Below, piece after piece: positions 25,967-37,347 of a DNA stretch of 64,000 nt (positions are counted from its first letter, which is position 1; every line of letters begins with the position of its first letter). The notes below the pieces were generated by a model. The model saw only the letters and a list, made by a program, of their open reading frames with translations, was not told the DNA's origin and searched no databases. The translations under genes were made by a program, and so were the position numbers. The stretch is from Desulfovibrio inopinatus DSM 10711 (GTDB taxonomy: Bacteria > Desulfobacterota > Desulfovibrionia > Desulfovibrionales > Desulfovibrionaceae): positions 372,001-436,000 of the forward strand of contig NZ_AUBP01000002.1 in the NCBI RefSeq assembly GCF_000429305.1, given 5' to 3'.

Positions 25967-28153
25967 ATGAAGATGACATCGGTGCGATTCAAAATTACGA
26001 TGTGGTCTGGCATAAGCATAGTTGCTATGCTTCTTGTTATTTCATTATATCTTCTATATGCATTGCGACAGCAGGCATTAGATACAGCAATTGAATCTAT
26101 CAAGGCGAGTTCGGTTCAGCAAGCTTCAATTGTTCAAAATGATTTCGACAAAGGGATAAATACAGCACGAACTGTCGCAAGCATATTTGATGGCATGCTT
26201 GATAAAAATGATGACACTTCAAGAAAATTAGCCATAGATATGATGAAGTTTGTTCTGGAAAGGCAAACAAGCATTCTTGGAATATGGACGGTATGGGAAC
26301 GAAATGCGTTCGATGGCAAGGACGAAGTATGGAAAAATAAACCAGGGCATGATGCCACAGGAAGATTTATATCGTACTGGAATCGCGTTGGTGGATTACA
26401 TGTGGAGCCGTGCAATACATATGAAGACGCTAACCCGGACAGTGGATGGTATACCAATCCACGTAATACGGGCAATGCGTTGGTTATCGATCCATTTGTC
26501 TATGATATTGGCGGTAAACAAACAATGGTGGTCAGTTTGTCCGTTCCCGTCCCAACACGCAAAAATAATCGGGCCTTAGGTGTTGTTGGGGTCGACCTTG
26601 ATGGAAGTTTTCTTCAAGGACTCGTCGATAATGTCCAAGTGTTGGGCATACAACCAGAGTTAGCTCTTGTCAGCGAATCAGGAATAATAGCTGCCGTGAC
26701 AGGGAGACCTCATTTAGCTGGAAAACCCCTTGATGAGTATCTTGAAGCTGAGGGGGGTGAATTGAAGCATTATACTATTAGTGCGGATATGAAGATGGAG
26801 GTAAAGTCTTATGGTGACGAATTGTATGTCTCAATGCCCATCCGATTTTCCAGTTCGCCGACCGTATGGATGCTGCTTATCAAAGTGCCGAAATCGGCTG
26901 TCTTTGCCAAATCAACAACAACGGTTTGGCACGCGATCGGCATAGTGGCCGTGAGCCTGTTTGTTGCGTTGGTCTGTCTTTACGTGCTCTCCGGCTTCAT
27001 CTCTAAGCCGATAGAGAAAACTGCTTTTGCGATTGATCGTGTGGCTTCCGGTGACCTGGATGTAATGCTTTCTCCAAAAGGGCATGACGAAATCGCGGTG
27101 ATGCAGGCCGCACTGAATGGTATGGTAGAGAAGCTGAAATCCAATATTACCGAGATCGAAAATCAATGTCGAGTTGCCGAAAAGCGGACAGAACAAGCTG
27201 AAGAAGCACGAATACAAGCGCAAGACGCCTTGGAACAAGCGGCGGTGGCTCGAAAGGAAGGGCTTGCATATGCTGCCGATCAGCTTGATGGAGTGACCGC
27301 AGTGGTGTCTTCTGCGGCCTCGGAATTGTCTTCGCAAATCGAAGAATCGAGCCGGGGGGCAGAAGTCCAGGCTGATCGTGTGGGACAGACCGCGACTGCA
27401 ATGGAGCAAATGACCGCCTCGGTGCTTGAAATTGCCAAGAATGCCGAAACCACAGCCCAGAATGCTGAAGAAAGCCGTAAGGCGGCGCAAAAAGGTGCGG
27501 AACTGGTCGCTGAGGTTAAGACAGACGTCGAGGATATTCATACTCGGTTCAATGGAGTGTATGAAGCGGTCTCAGATTTATCGCGTAAAGCTGACGCTAT
27601 TGGTTCCATTGCCCAGACCATTGACGATATTGCCGACCAGACCAACCTTCTTGCCTTAAACGCAGCAATTGAGGCGGCGCGTGCCGGTGAAGCGGGTCGA
27701 GGGTTTGCCGTTGTCGCCGATGAAGTCCGTAAACTTGCAGAAAAAACGATGCTTGCAACCAAAGAAGTCAGCCAATCGGTCTCTGCTATACAAAAGGGAG
27801 TGAATGGAACGCTTGAAGGCATGGATATAGCCAAGCATACGATTGAAAAATCGCGGACCGAAGCCATTGAGGCTGAAGCGTCTATCAGTGCTATTTTGCG
27901 TGGTTCTGAAGAATCAGCAGATCAGATTCGGACCATTGCCACGGCTGCCGAGGAACAATCATCGACGACCGAGGAAATAAACCGCTCCATTGATGAAATT
28001 AACATTATTTCCAGTGAAACTGCCCGCGCTATGAATGAAGCCGCACGAGCGATTGCAGAGCTCAATGATCAAACCGAAGTAATGCATCGCCTCGTTAATC
28101 AACTTAAAGCCGAAGCACAGGAAGGCGAGGGACCGCGAGCGATTTCCATTTAG
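25967..28153 (+). CDS. Methyl-accepting chemotaxis protein with Cache sensor
   Basis: 728 residues. N-terminal membrane segment (about 12-32), periplasmic double-Cache domain (about 40-300) with motifs such as [10 protein letters not shown] and [10 protein letters not shown], second membrane segment (about 320-342), HAMP (about 343-395) and a long cytoplasmic signalling coiled coil. The conserved tip (about 544-594) contains [20 protein letters not shown] and [20 protein letters not shown], which binds CheA/CheW. It is a transmembrane chemoreceptor, with ligands of the Cache family typically small organic acids or amino acids; the ligand here is unknown. A ribosome site GAGGAAGAAG precedes the ATG. 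Confidence 0.95.
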   Translation: MKMTSVRFKITMWSGISIVAMLLVISLYLLYALRQQALDTAIESIKASSVQQASIVQNDFDKGINTARTVASIFDGMLDKNDDTSRKLAIDMMKFVLERQTSILGIWTVWERNAFDGKDEVWKNKPGHDATGRFISYWNRVGGLHVEPCNTYEDANPDSGWYTNPRNTGNALVIDPFVYDIGGKQTMVVSLSVPVPTRKNNRALGVVGVDLDGSFLQGLVDNVQVLGIQPELALVSESGIIAAVTGRPHLAGKPLDEYLEAEGGELKHYTISADMKMEVKSYGDELYVSMPIRFSSSPTVWMLLIKVPKSAVFAKSTTTVWHAIGIVAVSLFVALVCLYVLSGFISKPIEKTAFAIDRVASGDLDVMLSPKGHDEIAVMQAALNGMVEKLKSNITEIENQCRVAEKRTEQAEEARIQAQDALEQAAVARKEGLAYAADQLDGVTAVVSSAASELSSQIEESSRGAEVQADRVGQTATAMEQMTASVLEIAKNAETTAQNAEESRKAAQKGAELVAEVKTDVEDIHTRFNGVYEAVSDLSRKADAIGSIAQTIDDIADQTNLLALNAAIEAARAGEAGRGFAVVADEVRKLAEKTMLATKEVSQSVSAIQKGVNGTLEGMDIAKHTIEKSRTEAIEAEASISAILRGSEESADQIRTIATAAEEQSSTTEEINRSIDEINIISSETARAMNEAARAIAELNDQTEVMHRLVNQLKAEAQEGEGPRAISI

Positions 28154-28177
28154 CCGTCGTGTCACAATATCATCAAC

Positions 28178-28211
28178 AGTATGGCCCTCCGTCGATACGA
28201 AGGGCCATACT
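28178..28211. terminator. Bidirectional terminator hairpin
   Basis: AGTATGGCCCT (28178-28188) and AGGGCCATACT (28201-28211) form an 11-bp perfect stem with a 12-base loop between the convergent chemoreceptor and pgi genes. T-runs are short on both sides. Confidence 0.75.
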
Positions 28212-28231
28212 CGTTTCATACTGATCAATCA

Positions 28232-29935
<1,704 letters not shown>

Positions 29936-29980
29936 TCAAAAAACTTTCGCGACAAGCAGAAGGGATAGAGGTCAGGGAAA

Positions 29981-30013
29981 GCAAGAAGTGGAAGGGGAAC
30001 TTCCACTTCTTGC
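29981..30013 (-). terminator. Terminator hairpin between tpx and pgi
   Basis: GCAAGAAGTGGAA (29981-29993) and TTCCACTTCTTGC (30001-30013) form a perfect 13-bp stem with a 7-base loop; on the minus strand TTTCCC follows. It separates tpx from pgi. Confidence 0.8.
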
Positions 30014-30029
30014 TCTGTATATATCGCCC

Positions 30030-30545
30030 TTAGGCGATTTTTTTCACAGCTTCCAAGGCAGCATCATAGTTGGGTTCGTTGGTAATTTCGGGAACAACTT
30101 CAATGTATGCGATGGTTCCTTCGCGATCGACAACGAAGACGGCACGGGTGAGCAGTCGGAGTTCTTTGATAAGAACGCCATACGCTTCACCAAAAGCCGC
30201 GTCTTTGTGGTCGGATACGGTTTTGACCTTGTCGATACCGGCAGCAGCACACCAACGCGCTTGGGCAAACGGCAGGTCCATGCTGACTGTCAAAATGGCA
30301 ATGTCATCTGAGAGGTTGGCCGCTTCCTGATTGAAGCGGCGGGTTTCCATATCGCAAACCGGGGTATCAAGAGACGGAACAGCCGAAAGAATGAGAGGTT
30401 TGCCAATGTAATCGGCCAGGTTCACCGGGCTCAGGTCGTTACCAAGCAGTGTGACTGCCGGCGCTTTGTCTCCAACCTTGACGGGGGTTCCCAAAAGAGT
30501 CAGTTCGTTACCTTGAAAGGTGATGATGCCTTTACGTTCGCTCAT
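30030..30545 (-). CDS. tpx: Thiol peroxidase (Tpx-type peroxiredoxin)
   Basis: 171 residues. The peroxidatic cysteine is Cys64 in SLDTPVCDMETRRF and the resolving cysteine is Cys99 in FAQARWCA, spaced as in E. coli Tpx. It reduces hydrogen peroxide and alkyl hydroperoxides with thioredoxin. The start at 30545 follows AAAAAGGAGA; the upstream in-frame ATG at 30602 is unsupported. It is divergent from the hybrid kinase gene. Confidence 0.97.
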   Translation of the reverse strand: MSERKGIITFQGNELTLLGTPVKVGDKAPAVTLLGNDLSPVNLADYIGKPLILSAVPSLDTPVCDMETRRFNQEAANLSDDIAILTVSMDLPFAQARWCAAAGIDKVKTVSDHKDAAFGEAYGVLIKELRLLTRAVFVVDREGTIAYIEVVPEITNEPNYDAALEAVKKIA

Positions 30546-30678
30546 GAGATTCTCCTTTTTCGCATAATGCGCCGTAGCGATGCCGGCGGCATGTTTTTTC
30601 ATGCTTATCTGGATATGCCTGTTCGTCGCTTTCGGTCAAGCCGTTTCATAAAACCTTTTCGTAACAAATAGGAAACAC

Positions 30679-33600
30679 ATGTCGGGAGTCGATCGCGCAA
30701 AACTGATCAAAGAGCTGGCGGAAAGCGGATCTTCGATACATGATAATGACTTGGTTGCCCGCCTGCTGAATGCATTGACGGATAAAGTTTTTCTTTTGGA
30801 TCGGCACATGCGTGTGGTCTGGATGAACGACGTGGCACGCCAGGCGGCTGTTATTGATATCGACAAGGAGATTTCGTCTTGGCCATGTCATGAAGTGTTT
30901 TTTCATCGCGGCGAACCCTGTCCATTTTGTCCGATACGCGATCTGAAACCAGAAAAAGAACCACTTGTTTTCAGCATGTGTGACGCGTCTGGAGTGGGGT
31001 GGGATATCGCGGCAATCCATGCACCGCAGGGAACTTTTGTGTCCGCAGGGAGAAATGACGGGTCATTCGGGATGGATGGACAAGCCCCTGCCGATTCTCC
31101 CAAAACAGACCCCGATGCGGTCAGAGCCCGTACCCATCGTCAACTCACGCGACTTCGGGAAACACTTCGTCGAGAAAAAGATACCCTGCTGGCTGCCTTG
31201 GAGAATTTACCGGTTCTGGCTGTGGTTTTGGGCCGGGATAACTTGCTGCTTTTTGCGAACAGCGCCTTTACGGCCATAACGGGATATACACTGGAAGACG
31301 TGCCGGATTTGGATACGTGGTTGATAAAGGCCTATCCCGATCCGACCTATCGGACATTTGTTCAATACGTATGGCAAGGCGATCGAAGTCAGGGGAAAAG
31401 TCGACGACGATTTACGATTCATCGGAAAGATGGCGAGGCGCGGTCCATCGATTTTCATATTATGTATCTTGCCGATGGCCGCAGCATTGTTTCAGGAAAT
31501 GACGTCACGGATGCTCTTTTGGCCGAAGAAGCATTGAAAGAAAGTGAAACGCGTTTACGTTTGGCTCTCGAAGCAACTTCAGACGGTGTATTCGACTTTT
31601 ATTTGACAACGGGGGCAATGTACACCAGCCCGGGATGGGTGGAGCGTTTGGGCTATGCCGCGTCGCAAGAGCAGGACCAGATTGAGTTCTGGAAATCATT
31701 GATTCATCCCGAGGACATGCATCGCGTGCAGAAGCTGTTTGCCGCACATGCATCTGGGGAAACAGCTTTTTTTCGATGTGAGATGCGCCTCAAAACCCGA
31801 GAAGGCGGCTGGCGCTGGACATTGTCTCGGGGGCGGGTGATGGAGTGGGATGAAGGACGCCCCACGCGTTTGGTCGGTTCGCACATGGATATCGAGGAGT
31901 ACAAACGTACTGAAGCGGCCTTACGCGAGAGTGAGAAAAAGTATCGTGAGCTTTTCGAGCATATTTCGGGGGGGATTTTTCAAAGCACACCGGAAGGTCG
32001 TTTTCTCAATGCCAACCCGGCCATGGCTCGTATTCTTGGCTACGACAGCGTTGAGGACATTCTGCAAGTCGATGACCTCGCCAGGGTGATTTATGACGAT
32101 TTGTTAGACCGGGAAGCCCTTATGCACATCTTAGAAGATTATAGTCGGGTGCAGGGGTATGAAGTGCGAGCAGTACGGAAGGATGGTCGGCATATTTGGT
32201 TATCTTTGACCGCTAATGCGGTGCGCGATGAGTCCGGCCGGTTTGTCCGAGTGGAAGGTATCGCTGAAGATGTCACGGCGAGACGACGAGCCGAAGATGA
32301 ACGTATGCTGCTTGTTGCCGCCGTGGAGCAATCGGCCGAAGGTGTCGTCATCACCAATAGTATCTGGCAAGTCGAATATGCGAATCCGGCGTTTGGTGAA
32401 ATCATTGGGGTCCACCCCAAAGATATTATCGGCCGCAATGTGTTTGCCTTGTCCAATGCCACGCCCGATCCATCTATGGAAGAGGCTATTCAGTCGGAAA
32501 TCGAACTGCATGCCGAGTGGTCCGGACTTGTCCGAGGAAAACGTGACGCTCCATTTGTGGTGGAAACGGTTATTGCTCCGGTTCGTGACGATTTCGGTCG
32601 GGTCACTTCATATATTATACTGGCACGTGACGTCACGTATGAAGACCGGTTGGAAGACCGATTACGGCAAAGCCAAAAACTTGAAGCCATTGGTACGCTT
32701 GCTGGTGGCATTGCTCATGATTTCAACAATATTTTGACTCCGATCATTTTGAATACTGAAATTGCACTGTTTGATATCGATGAGGACGCCCCAATTCGTG
32801 GGCCGCTTGAGGATGTTATACGAGCAGGGGAACAAGCCCGCGACCTTATTAAGCAAATTTTGACGTTTAGTCGTCAGGGAGAAGAGGCGAGGCATCCCTT
32901 GTTTTTGGCGCCGGTCATCAAAGAAACGCTCAAGCTTATTCGAGCCAGTTTGCCACCGTCTGTAGAAATTGAGCAAGATCTTGATGACGCGGGGTATCAG
33001 GTTTTGGCAGGGCCGGCGCAGATACATCAAATCGTTATGAATCTCTGCACAAATGCCACGCATGCCATGGGATTACGCGGCGGAAGGTTGTCCTTGCGCT
33101 TGCAGCATAGAGACATTGTCAATCCGAAAACCCAAGCTCGTAGTCCCGAAGTGCGACCAGGAAGCTATTTATGTTTGGATGTGACCGATAGCGGTCATGG
33201 AATGAATTCGGATATCGTCGATCGCGTGTTTGAACCGTTTTTTACCACGAAGAAACCTGGTGAAGGTACGGGGATGGGGTTGGCTACGGTCCATGGCATT
33301 GTGAAATCGCTTGGCGGAGCGGTCTGGATAGAAAGCGAGTTGGATCAAGGGACAACCGTTCATATCTATTTCCCCGCGATATCAGCGACCAATGAAAGGC
33401 ATGACCCCAAGCCGATCGACCCGCTGCCAAGAGGACGAGAACACATTCTTATTGTCGACGATCGGGGACATTCCTTGGCGTCGTGTTCCACCACGTTGGA
33501 ACGACTGGGGTATACCGTGAGTGCGGTGAAAAATCCTGTTCGGGCCGCAGCCATGGTCCAGGCTGAGCCTGATGCGTTCGATCTATTGGTGACGGATCAT

Positions 33601-33867
33601 CTCATGCCGGAGATGAACGGTTTTGAATTGGCGAAAAAAGTTCTGTCCATTCGCCCGGATTTACCGATTATCGTCCTGACAGGATTTACCGGACGTTTCC
33701 TGAAGGCCGATGTTATCGAACAAGGGCTGACGGATGTGGTTTATAAACCCGTCGCAGCTTCCCCGCTTGCAAAGGCGGTACGTGCGGCATTGGATCGAAG
33801 CCGTCGGCATGTGACCGGGAAAGGCAGAGTCCATGGGCATTATGATACGTTGTTTGATGGGAAATGA
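30679..33867 (+). CDS. Multi-PAS hybrid sensor histidine kinase
   Basis: 1062 residues, no clear membrane segment, so likely cytoplasmic. Order: an N-terminal PAS-like domain with a cysteine cluster (CHEVFF...CPFCP near 74-87), four further PAS/PAC domains (about 170-290, 290-420, 425-545, 555-675), a HisKA domain with His680 in GGIAHDFNN, an ATPase domain with NLCTNATHAM, DSGHGM and GTGMGLATVHG, and a C-terminal receiver domain (VDDRG, Asp973 in LLVTDHLMP, Lys in VYKPV). The GGIAHDFNN type of H-box is common in orphan hybrid kinases. The cysteine cluster could bind a metal, Fe-S cluster or heme, or act as a redox switch. Output partner unknown. Confidence 0.94.
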   Translation: MSGVDRAKLIKELAESGSSIHDNDLVARLLNALTDKVFLLDRHMRVVWMNDVARQAAVIDIDKEISSWPCHEVFFHRGEPCPFCPIRDLKPEKEPLVFSMCDASGVGWDIAAIHAPQGTFVSAGRNDGSFGMDGQAPADSPKTDPDAVRARTHRQLTRLRETLRREKDTLLAALENLPVLAVVLGRDNLLLFANSAFTAITGYTLEDVPDLDTWLIKAYPDPTYRTFVQYVWQGDRSQGKSRRRFTIHRKDGEARSIDFHIMYLADGRSIVSGNDVTDALLAEEALKESETRLRLALEATSDGVFDFYLTTGAMYTSPGWVERLGYAASQEQDQIEFWKSLIHPEDMHRVQKLFAAHASGETAFFRCEMRLKTREGGWRWTLSRGRVMEWDEGRPTRLVGSHMDIEEYKRTEAALRESEKKYRELFEHISGGIFQSTPEGRFLNANPAMARILGYDSVEDILQVDDLARVIYDDLLDREALMHILEDYSRVQGYEVRAVRKDGRHIWLSLTANAVRDESGRFVRVEGIAEDVTARRRAEDERMLLVAAVEQSAEGVVITNSIWQVEYANPAFGEIIGVHPKDIIGRNVFALSNATPDPSMEEAIQSEIELHAEWSGLVRGKRDAPFVVETVIAPVRDDFGRVTSYIILARDVTYEDRLEDRLRQSQKLEAIGTLAGGIAHDFNNILTPIILNTEIALFDIDEDAPIRGPLEDVIRAGEQARDLIKQILTFSRQGEEARHPLFLAPVIKETLKLIRASLPPSVEIEQDLDDAGYQVLAGPAQIHQIVMNLCTNATHAMGLRGGRLSLRLQHRDIVNPKTQARSPEVRPGSYLCLDVTDSGHGMNSDIVDRVFEPFFTTKKPGEGTGMGLATVHGIVKSLGGAVWIESELDQGTTVHIYFPAISATNERHDPKPIDPLPRGREHILIVDDRGHSLASCSTTLERLGYTVSAVKNPVRAAAMVQAEPDAFDLLVTDHLMPEMNGFELAKKVLSIRPDLPIIVLTGFTGRFLKADVIEQGLTDVVYKPVAASPLAKAVRAALDRSRRHVTGKGRVHGHYDTLFDGK

Positions 33868-33871
33868 TGCG

Positions 33872-34663
33872 ATGAAAGTGCAGTGTATCGTATTTCTTTT
33901 TTTAGCGTGGCTTGTGGTTGGCCCTGTCGTCTGCCATGCGGGCATGAATGACTTGAAGCTGCAGGACAGTGAGACCGCGGGTGCCATGTCGACGAGCCGG
34001 CAATGTGTCGTCGTGACATCGTCTGGTTGGAAGCGTTCTCGTGGGCGGCTCATGGTGTTTCAACGCGATACGCTCACCGCTCCGTGGCGAATGGTCGCGG
34101 GACCGTATAATGTCATGTTGGGATTAGCTGGAATGGGATGGGGCGTCGGACGTCATGGGGTGGGGCGACCGGAGGGCCTGGATGGACCGGAGAAACGGGA
34201 AGGGGACTTGCGTTCTCCGGCTGGAGTGTTCGATCTGTCGTTCGTATTTGGAGAAACGCATCGTCCAGGATTGGCTATGCCGTTTGTTGCGACACATCAG
34301 GATATAGTGTGTGTCGATGATGGAGCGAGCCGCATGTATAATCGTTTCGCTCGTGCTTCGTCAGCAGACAAAGACTGGCGATCCAGTGAAAATATGATGC
34401 GGCCTGATGGACAATATCGATTGGGTGTTTTTGTTGAACATAATCCTTCTCCTGCAAAGCCGGGGATAGGGTCATGTATTTTTCTTCACGTTGTCTCGCC
34501 TTCCGGCCGTGGAACATCGGGATGTACCGCGATGACACAAGCCCAGCTTGAGCAGGTTGTCGAACGGCTTGACCCCGCGTTACATCCTGTGCTCGTTCAG
34601 TTGCCCATGGCAGTCTATACAACCTGGCAAGCTGTTTGGGCGAATGCACCACGTCTTCAATAA
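33872..34663 (+). CDS. Secreted L,D-transpeptidase (YkuD family)
   Basis: 263 residues from the chosen start at 33872, which gives a signal peptide MKVQCIVFLFLAWLVVG... ending near CHAG. The catalytic motif is FLHVVSPSGRGTSGCTAM, with the His and the Cys of SGC. Related to ErfK/YkuD-like enzymes that form 3-3 cross-links in peptidoglycan or anchor proteins in the periplasm; DLRSPAGVFDL is a typical substrate-loop motif. Its start lies 5 bases after the stop of the kinase gene, so it may be co-transcribed; the weak ribosome site leaves the exact start uncertain. Confidence 0.88.
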   Translation: MKVQCIVFLFLAWLVVGPVVCHAGMNDLKLQDSETAGAMSTSRQCVVVTSSGWKRSRGRLMVFQRDTLTAPWRMVAGPYNVMLGLAGMGWGVGRHGVGRPEGLDGPEKREGDLRSPAGVFDLSFVFGETHRPGLAMPFVATHQDIVCVDDGASRMYNRFARASSADKDWRSSENMMRPDGQYRLGVFVEHNPSPAKPGIGSCIFLHVVSPSGRGTSGCTAMTQAQLEQVVERLDPALHPVLVQLPMAVYTTWQAVWANAPRLQ

Positions 34664-34725
34664 AAAACGTGACAATCTCAGGGGAAATTTCTAGTCTATA
34701 CGATTCCCGATGTCTTGATGTCTCA

Positions 34726-34741
34726 CGCCGCTTGTGCGGCG
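34726..34741 (+). terminator. Short GC hairpin after the L,D-transpeptidase gene
   Basis: CGCCGC-TTGT-GCGGCG, followed by TTGTTG. It is a small stem in the 125-base gap before the Lon-like protease. Confidence 0.5.
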
Positions 34742-34788
34742 TTGTTGCATAATCGATATTTCATCCTTTCATTCCCCGAGTATATCAC

Positions 34789-37212
34789 ATGACGCGCTCA
34801 TTACCGTCGCCTTTGTCCCCCGAACAACTTCGCGCCGCGTGCGCTTTGGATAGTCTGCCGGTGGCCGAAGGCTCTGTTGAAATTACTGGTCAACCGTTAG
34901 CCGCATTGCATCCTCGCGCAGCCACAGCGCTGAAAACAGCGCTCACCATCGACAGCCCGGAATACAATATTTATTTAGCTGGCGATCCTCATTTGGGCCG
35001 GACTCGGTTCCTCAAGGAATTTTTTGAACCAGTGGCGAAAGCCGCCCCGACACCGCCGGACTTCGTCTATGTTTATAATTTTGATGATCCGGACAAACCG
35101 AAAATTATTTCGCTCGATCCAGGGCAGGGCAAAGCACTGAAAGCCGAACTGGCGGAAGTGATAGACAACCTGCGTGAAGAGATCCCCATGCGGTTCGAAC
35201 AAGAGTCTCATGTGGCCAAACAAAACATGCTTGCGAAAACCCATCAGACCATACGTGAAGATCTCCATGCAGAAATGGAAGATTTGGCGAGGGAAGAAGG
35301 GTTTAGCATGGACTTCGAGGAATCGGGAACGGTGACGTTGTATCCGGTTATCGAAGGCAAGGCTGTCGGGGGCGAGGATTTTGAACGCTTGCCTTCGGAA
35401 ATGAAGAAGAGCTTGCGTGCCAAGATTGAAAATATGATGGATCAGTTCAGCGACATTATGCGTCGAGTGAACAAAGAAGATCGGGGATACCGCGAGCAAG
35501 AAAAACGTCTTGAACGCGACACGGCCGATCAGGTGCTGTCTGAATTTCTTGACCCGCTCATTGAACGGCATGGACACGTCAAGGACGCGGCGGAGTATTT
35601 CGAGGGATTACGGGAAGATATTCTCGATAATCTCGATGCGTTCTTGCCGCGTGGTGAGAGTGCTGCACAGAGCTTTGATCAAGCGCAGGCAGGTGATGAC
35701 GTTCTGGATCGATACGAAATCAATGTTTTTGTCGATAACAGTCAGACGACGGGGGCTCCCGTTATTATCGAGGGGAATCCTGCCTATTTCAACCTTATGG
35801 GATCCATTGAGCGCGAATCTGAGATGGGGGCGCTCTTCACGTCATATCGGCTTATTAAGGCCGGTTCGTTACATAAAGCGCACGGTGGATATCTGATCAT
35901 CAAGATTGATGATTTGCTGCGCCATCAAGGTTCTGCGTGGGAAGCACTGCTGCGTGCGTTGCGCTTGGGACGTTCTCCGGTGGAAGACCCGGCCGAGTCT
36001 GGGGAACAAACGCGGACCAAAACGATTGAACCCGAAGCCATGCCAGCCAAGGTACGGGTCATTCTTGTGGGGACGGACGAGGAGTACGAGTACTTATTGT
36101 ACGGCGAAGAACGTTTCCGCAAATTGTTCAAGATCAAAGCACACATGCAGAATGATGTCGATCGGACGTCGGAAAATATTGGTCATATTCTGGCGGTGAT
36201 CAATGGTATTTTGTCTTCGGACAAGCTGCTGCCATTCAGTCGCAAGGGACAAGCTGCACTTATCGAACATCTGTCGAGCATGGCCGATGACCAGGAAAAG
36301 CTGTCGCTGCATTTCCCGTTGTTGCGGGAATTGTTGATTGAAGCTTCGGCAATCGCTGCGGGACAACAAAAGGCTGCTGTTGATGACGTCGATGTGGAGA
36401 CGGCACGCCGGGCCGCGCTGTTCCGGAATGATTTGTTTCAAGAAGAATTTTTGAGTGAATATGACCGTGAGATGATCAAGGTCTCCACCACGGGCCAAGC
36501 CATTGGTCGGGTGAACGGGTTGGCCGTGCGTATGTTCGGTGATCATGCGTTCGGGTTGCCGCACCAGATTGCCTGTACCGTCGGCGTGGGGCATGGCGGC
36601 ATCCTCGATTTGGAACGAGAAGCTGAGCTTGGCGGGCCGATCCATACCAAGGCCATGATGATCTTGAAGAGCTATCTCATTAGCTTGTTTGCGCGAGACA
36701 AACCGCTGGTGCTCACCGGTGCGCTCTGCTTCGAGCAAAGCTACGTGGAAGTGGAAGGCGACTCGGCATCGGGAGCGGAACTGGCGGCGTTGCTGTCGGC
36801 GTTAGCGGAACGGCCAATTCATCTTGGGTTTGCGTTTACCGGCGCTGTCAGCCAGTCGGGCGCTATTCTGGCGGTCGGCGGGGTGAATCAGAAGATCGAA
36901 GGCTTTTTCGCGGTCTGTAAACGCCGCGGCCTGACGGGCTCACAAGGAGTGCTGATTCCGAAAGATAATGTGGTGAACCTTATGCTGCATCCGGATGTTA
37001 TCGATGCCGTCAAGGCAGGACAGTTCCATATCTATCCGGTGGAAAACATCGAACAGGCGATGGAATTGTTGACCGGTCTGCCCGCCGGCCTTGATCCCCA
37101 TAGGCCGGGCCTCTTCGCGCTGGATAGCCTCTATGCGTTGGTTGATGAACGCCTCACCCGCCTGGCCCAACTCGCCGTCAAATGGGATCGCGGCAATCGC
37201 AACACTCTCTAA
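34789..37212 (+). CDS. Lon-like ATP-dependent protease (AAA_32/Lon_C family)
   Basis: 807 residues. The N-terminal half is an AAA_32-type ATPase with a nucleotide-binding loop AGDPHLGRTRF, in which the usual Walker lysine is arginine (as far as I recall, common in this family), interrupted by a coiled-coil insertion (about 130-270). The C-terminal Lon proteolytic domain has Ser659 in EGDSASGAEL and Lys702 in GGVNQKIEGF, the Ser-Lys dyad, plus GHGGILDLERE. Members differ from LonA by lacking the N-terminal substrate domain. Substrates are unknown. It is a single gene between short hairpins. Confidence 0.92.
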   Translation: MTRSLPSPLSPEQLRAACALDSLPVAEGSVEITGQPLAALHPRAATALKTALTIDSPEYNIYLAGDPHLGRTRFLKEFFEPVAKAAPTPPDFVYVYNFDDPDKPKIISLDPGQGKALKAELAEVIDNLREEIPMRFEQESHVAKQNMLAKTHQTIREDLHAEMEDLAREEGFSMDFEESGTVTLYPVIEGKAVGGEDFERLPSEMKKSLRAKIENMMDQFSDIMRRVNKEDRGYREQEKRLERDTADQVLSEFLDPLIERHGHVKDAAEYFEGLREDILDNLDAFLPRGESAAQSFDQAQAGDDVLDRYEINVFVDNSQTTGAPVIIEGNPAYFNLMGSIERESEMGALFTSYRLIKAGSLHKAHGGYLIIKIDDLLRHQGSAWEALLRALRLGRSPVEDPAESGEQTRTKTIEPEAMPAKVRVILVGTDEEYEYLLYGEERFRKLFKIKAHMQNDVDRTSENIGHILAVINGILSSDKLLPFSRKGQAALIEHLSSMADDQEKLSLHFPLLRELLIEASAIAAGQQKAAVDDVDVETARRAALFRNDLFQEEFLSEYDREMIKVSTTGQAIGRVNGLAVRMFGDHAFGLPHQIACTVGVGHGGILDLEREAELGGPIHTKAMMILKSYLISLFARDKPLVLTGALCFEQSYVEVEGDSASGAELAALLSALAERPIHLGFAFTGAVSQSGAILAVGGVNQKIEGFFAVCKRRGLTGSQGVLIPKDNVVNLMLHPDVIDAVKAGQFHIYPVENIEQAMELLTGLPAGLDPHRPGLFALDSLYALVDERLTRLAQLAVKWDRGNRNTL

Positions 37213-37226
37213 CCGGCTTCGGCCGG
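37213..37226 (+). terminator. Short UUCG hairpin after the protease gene
   Basis: CCGGC-TTCG-GCCGG directly after the protease stop codon, with no T-run. A stable tetraloop, probably helping termination or protecting the mRNA end. Confidence 0.4.
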
Positions 37227-37236
37227 AAGAGAAATA

Positions 37237-37254
37237 GGGACAGGCAAATTATGT
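37237..37254. repeat. Left inverted repeat of the RAYT unit
   Basis: GGGACAGGCAAATTATGT; its inverted copy at 38482-38499 differs only at the tenth base. Confidence 0.75.
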
Positions 37255-37347
37255 TGACGTGGTTGGGGTATTACGGCAGGGTGTTGCTTGCTTTAACGTC
37301 ATGTGTCTCGTCCGCGTTCCCATTTAATGCATTTGAGGACTGTCATT

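Noticed and set aside
34975-35577. 200-residue frame antisense to the Lon-like protease
   Set aside because: Shadow of the real gene; no domain recognised.
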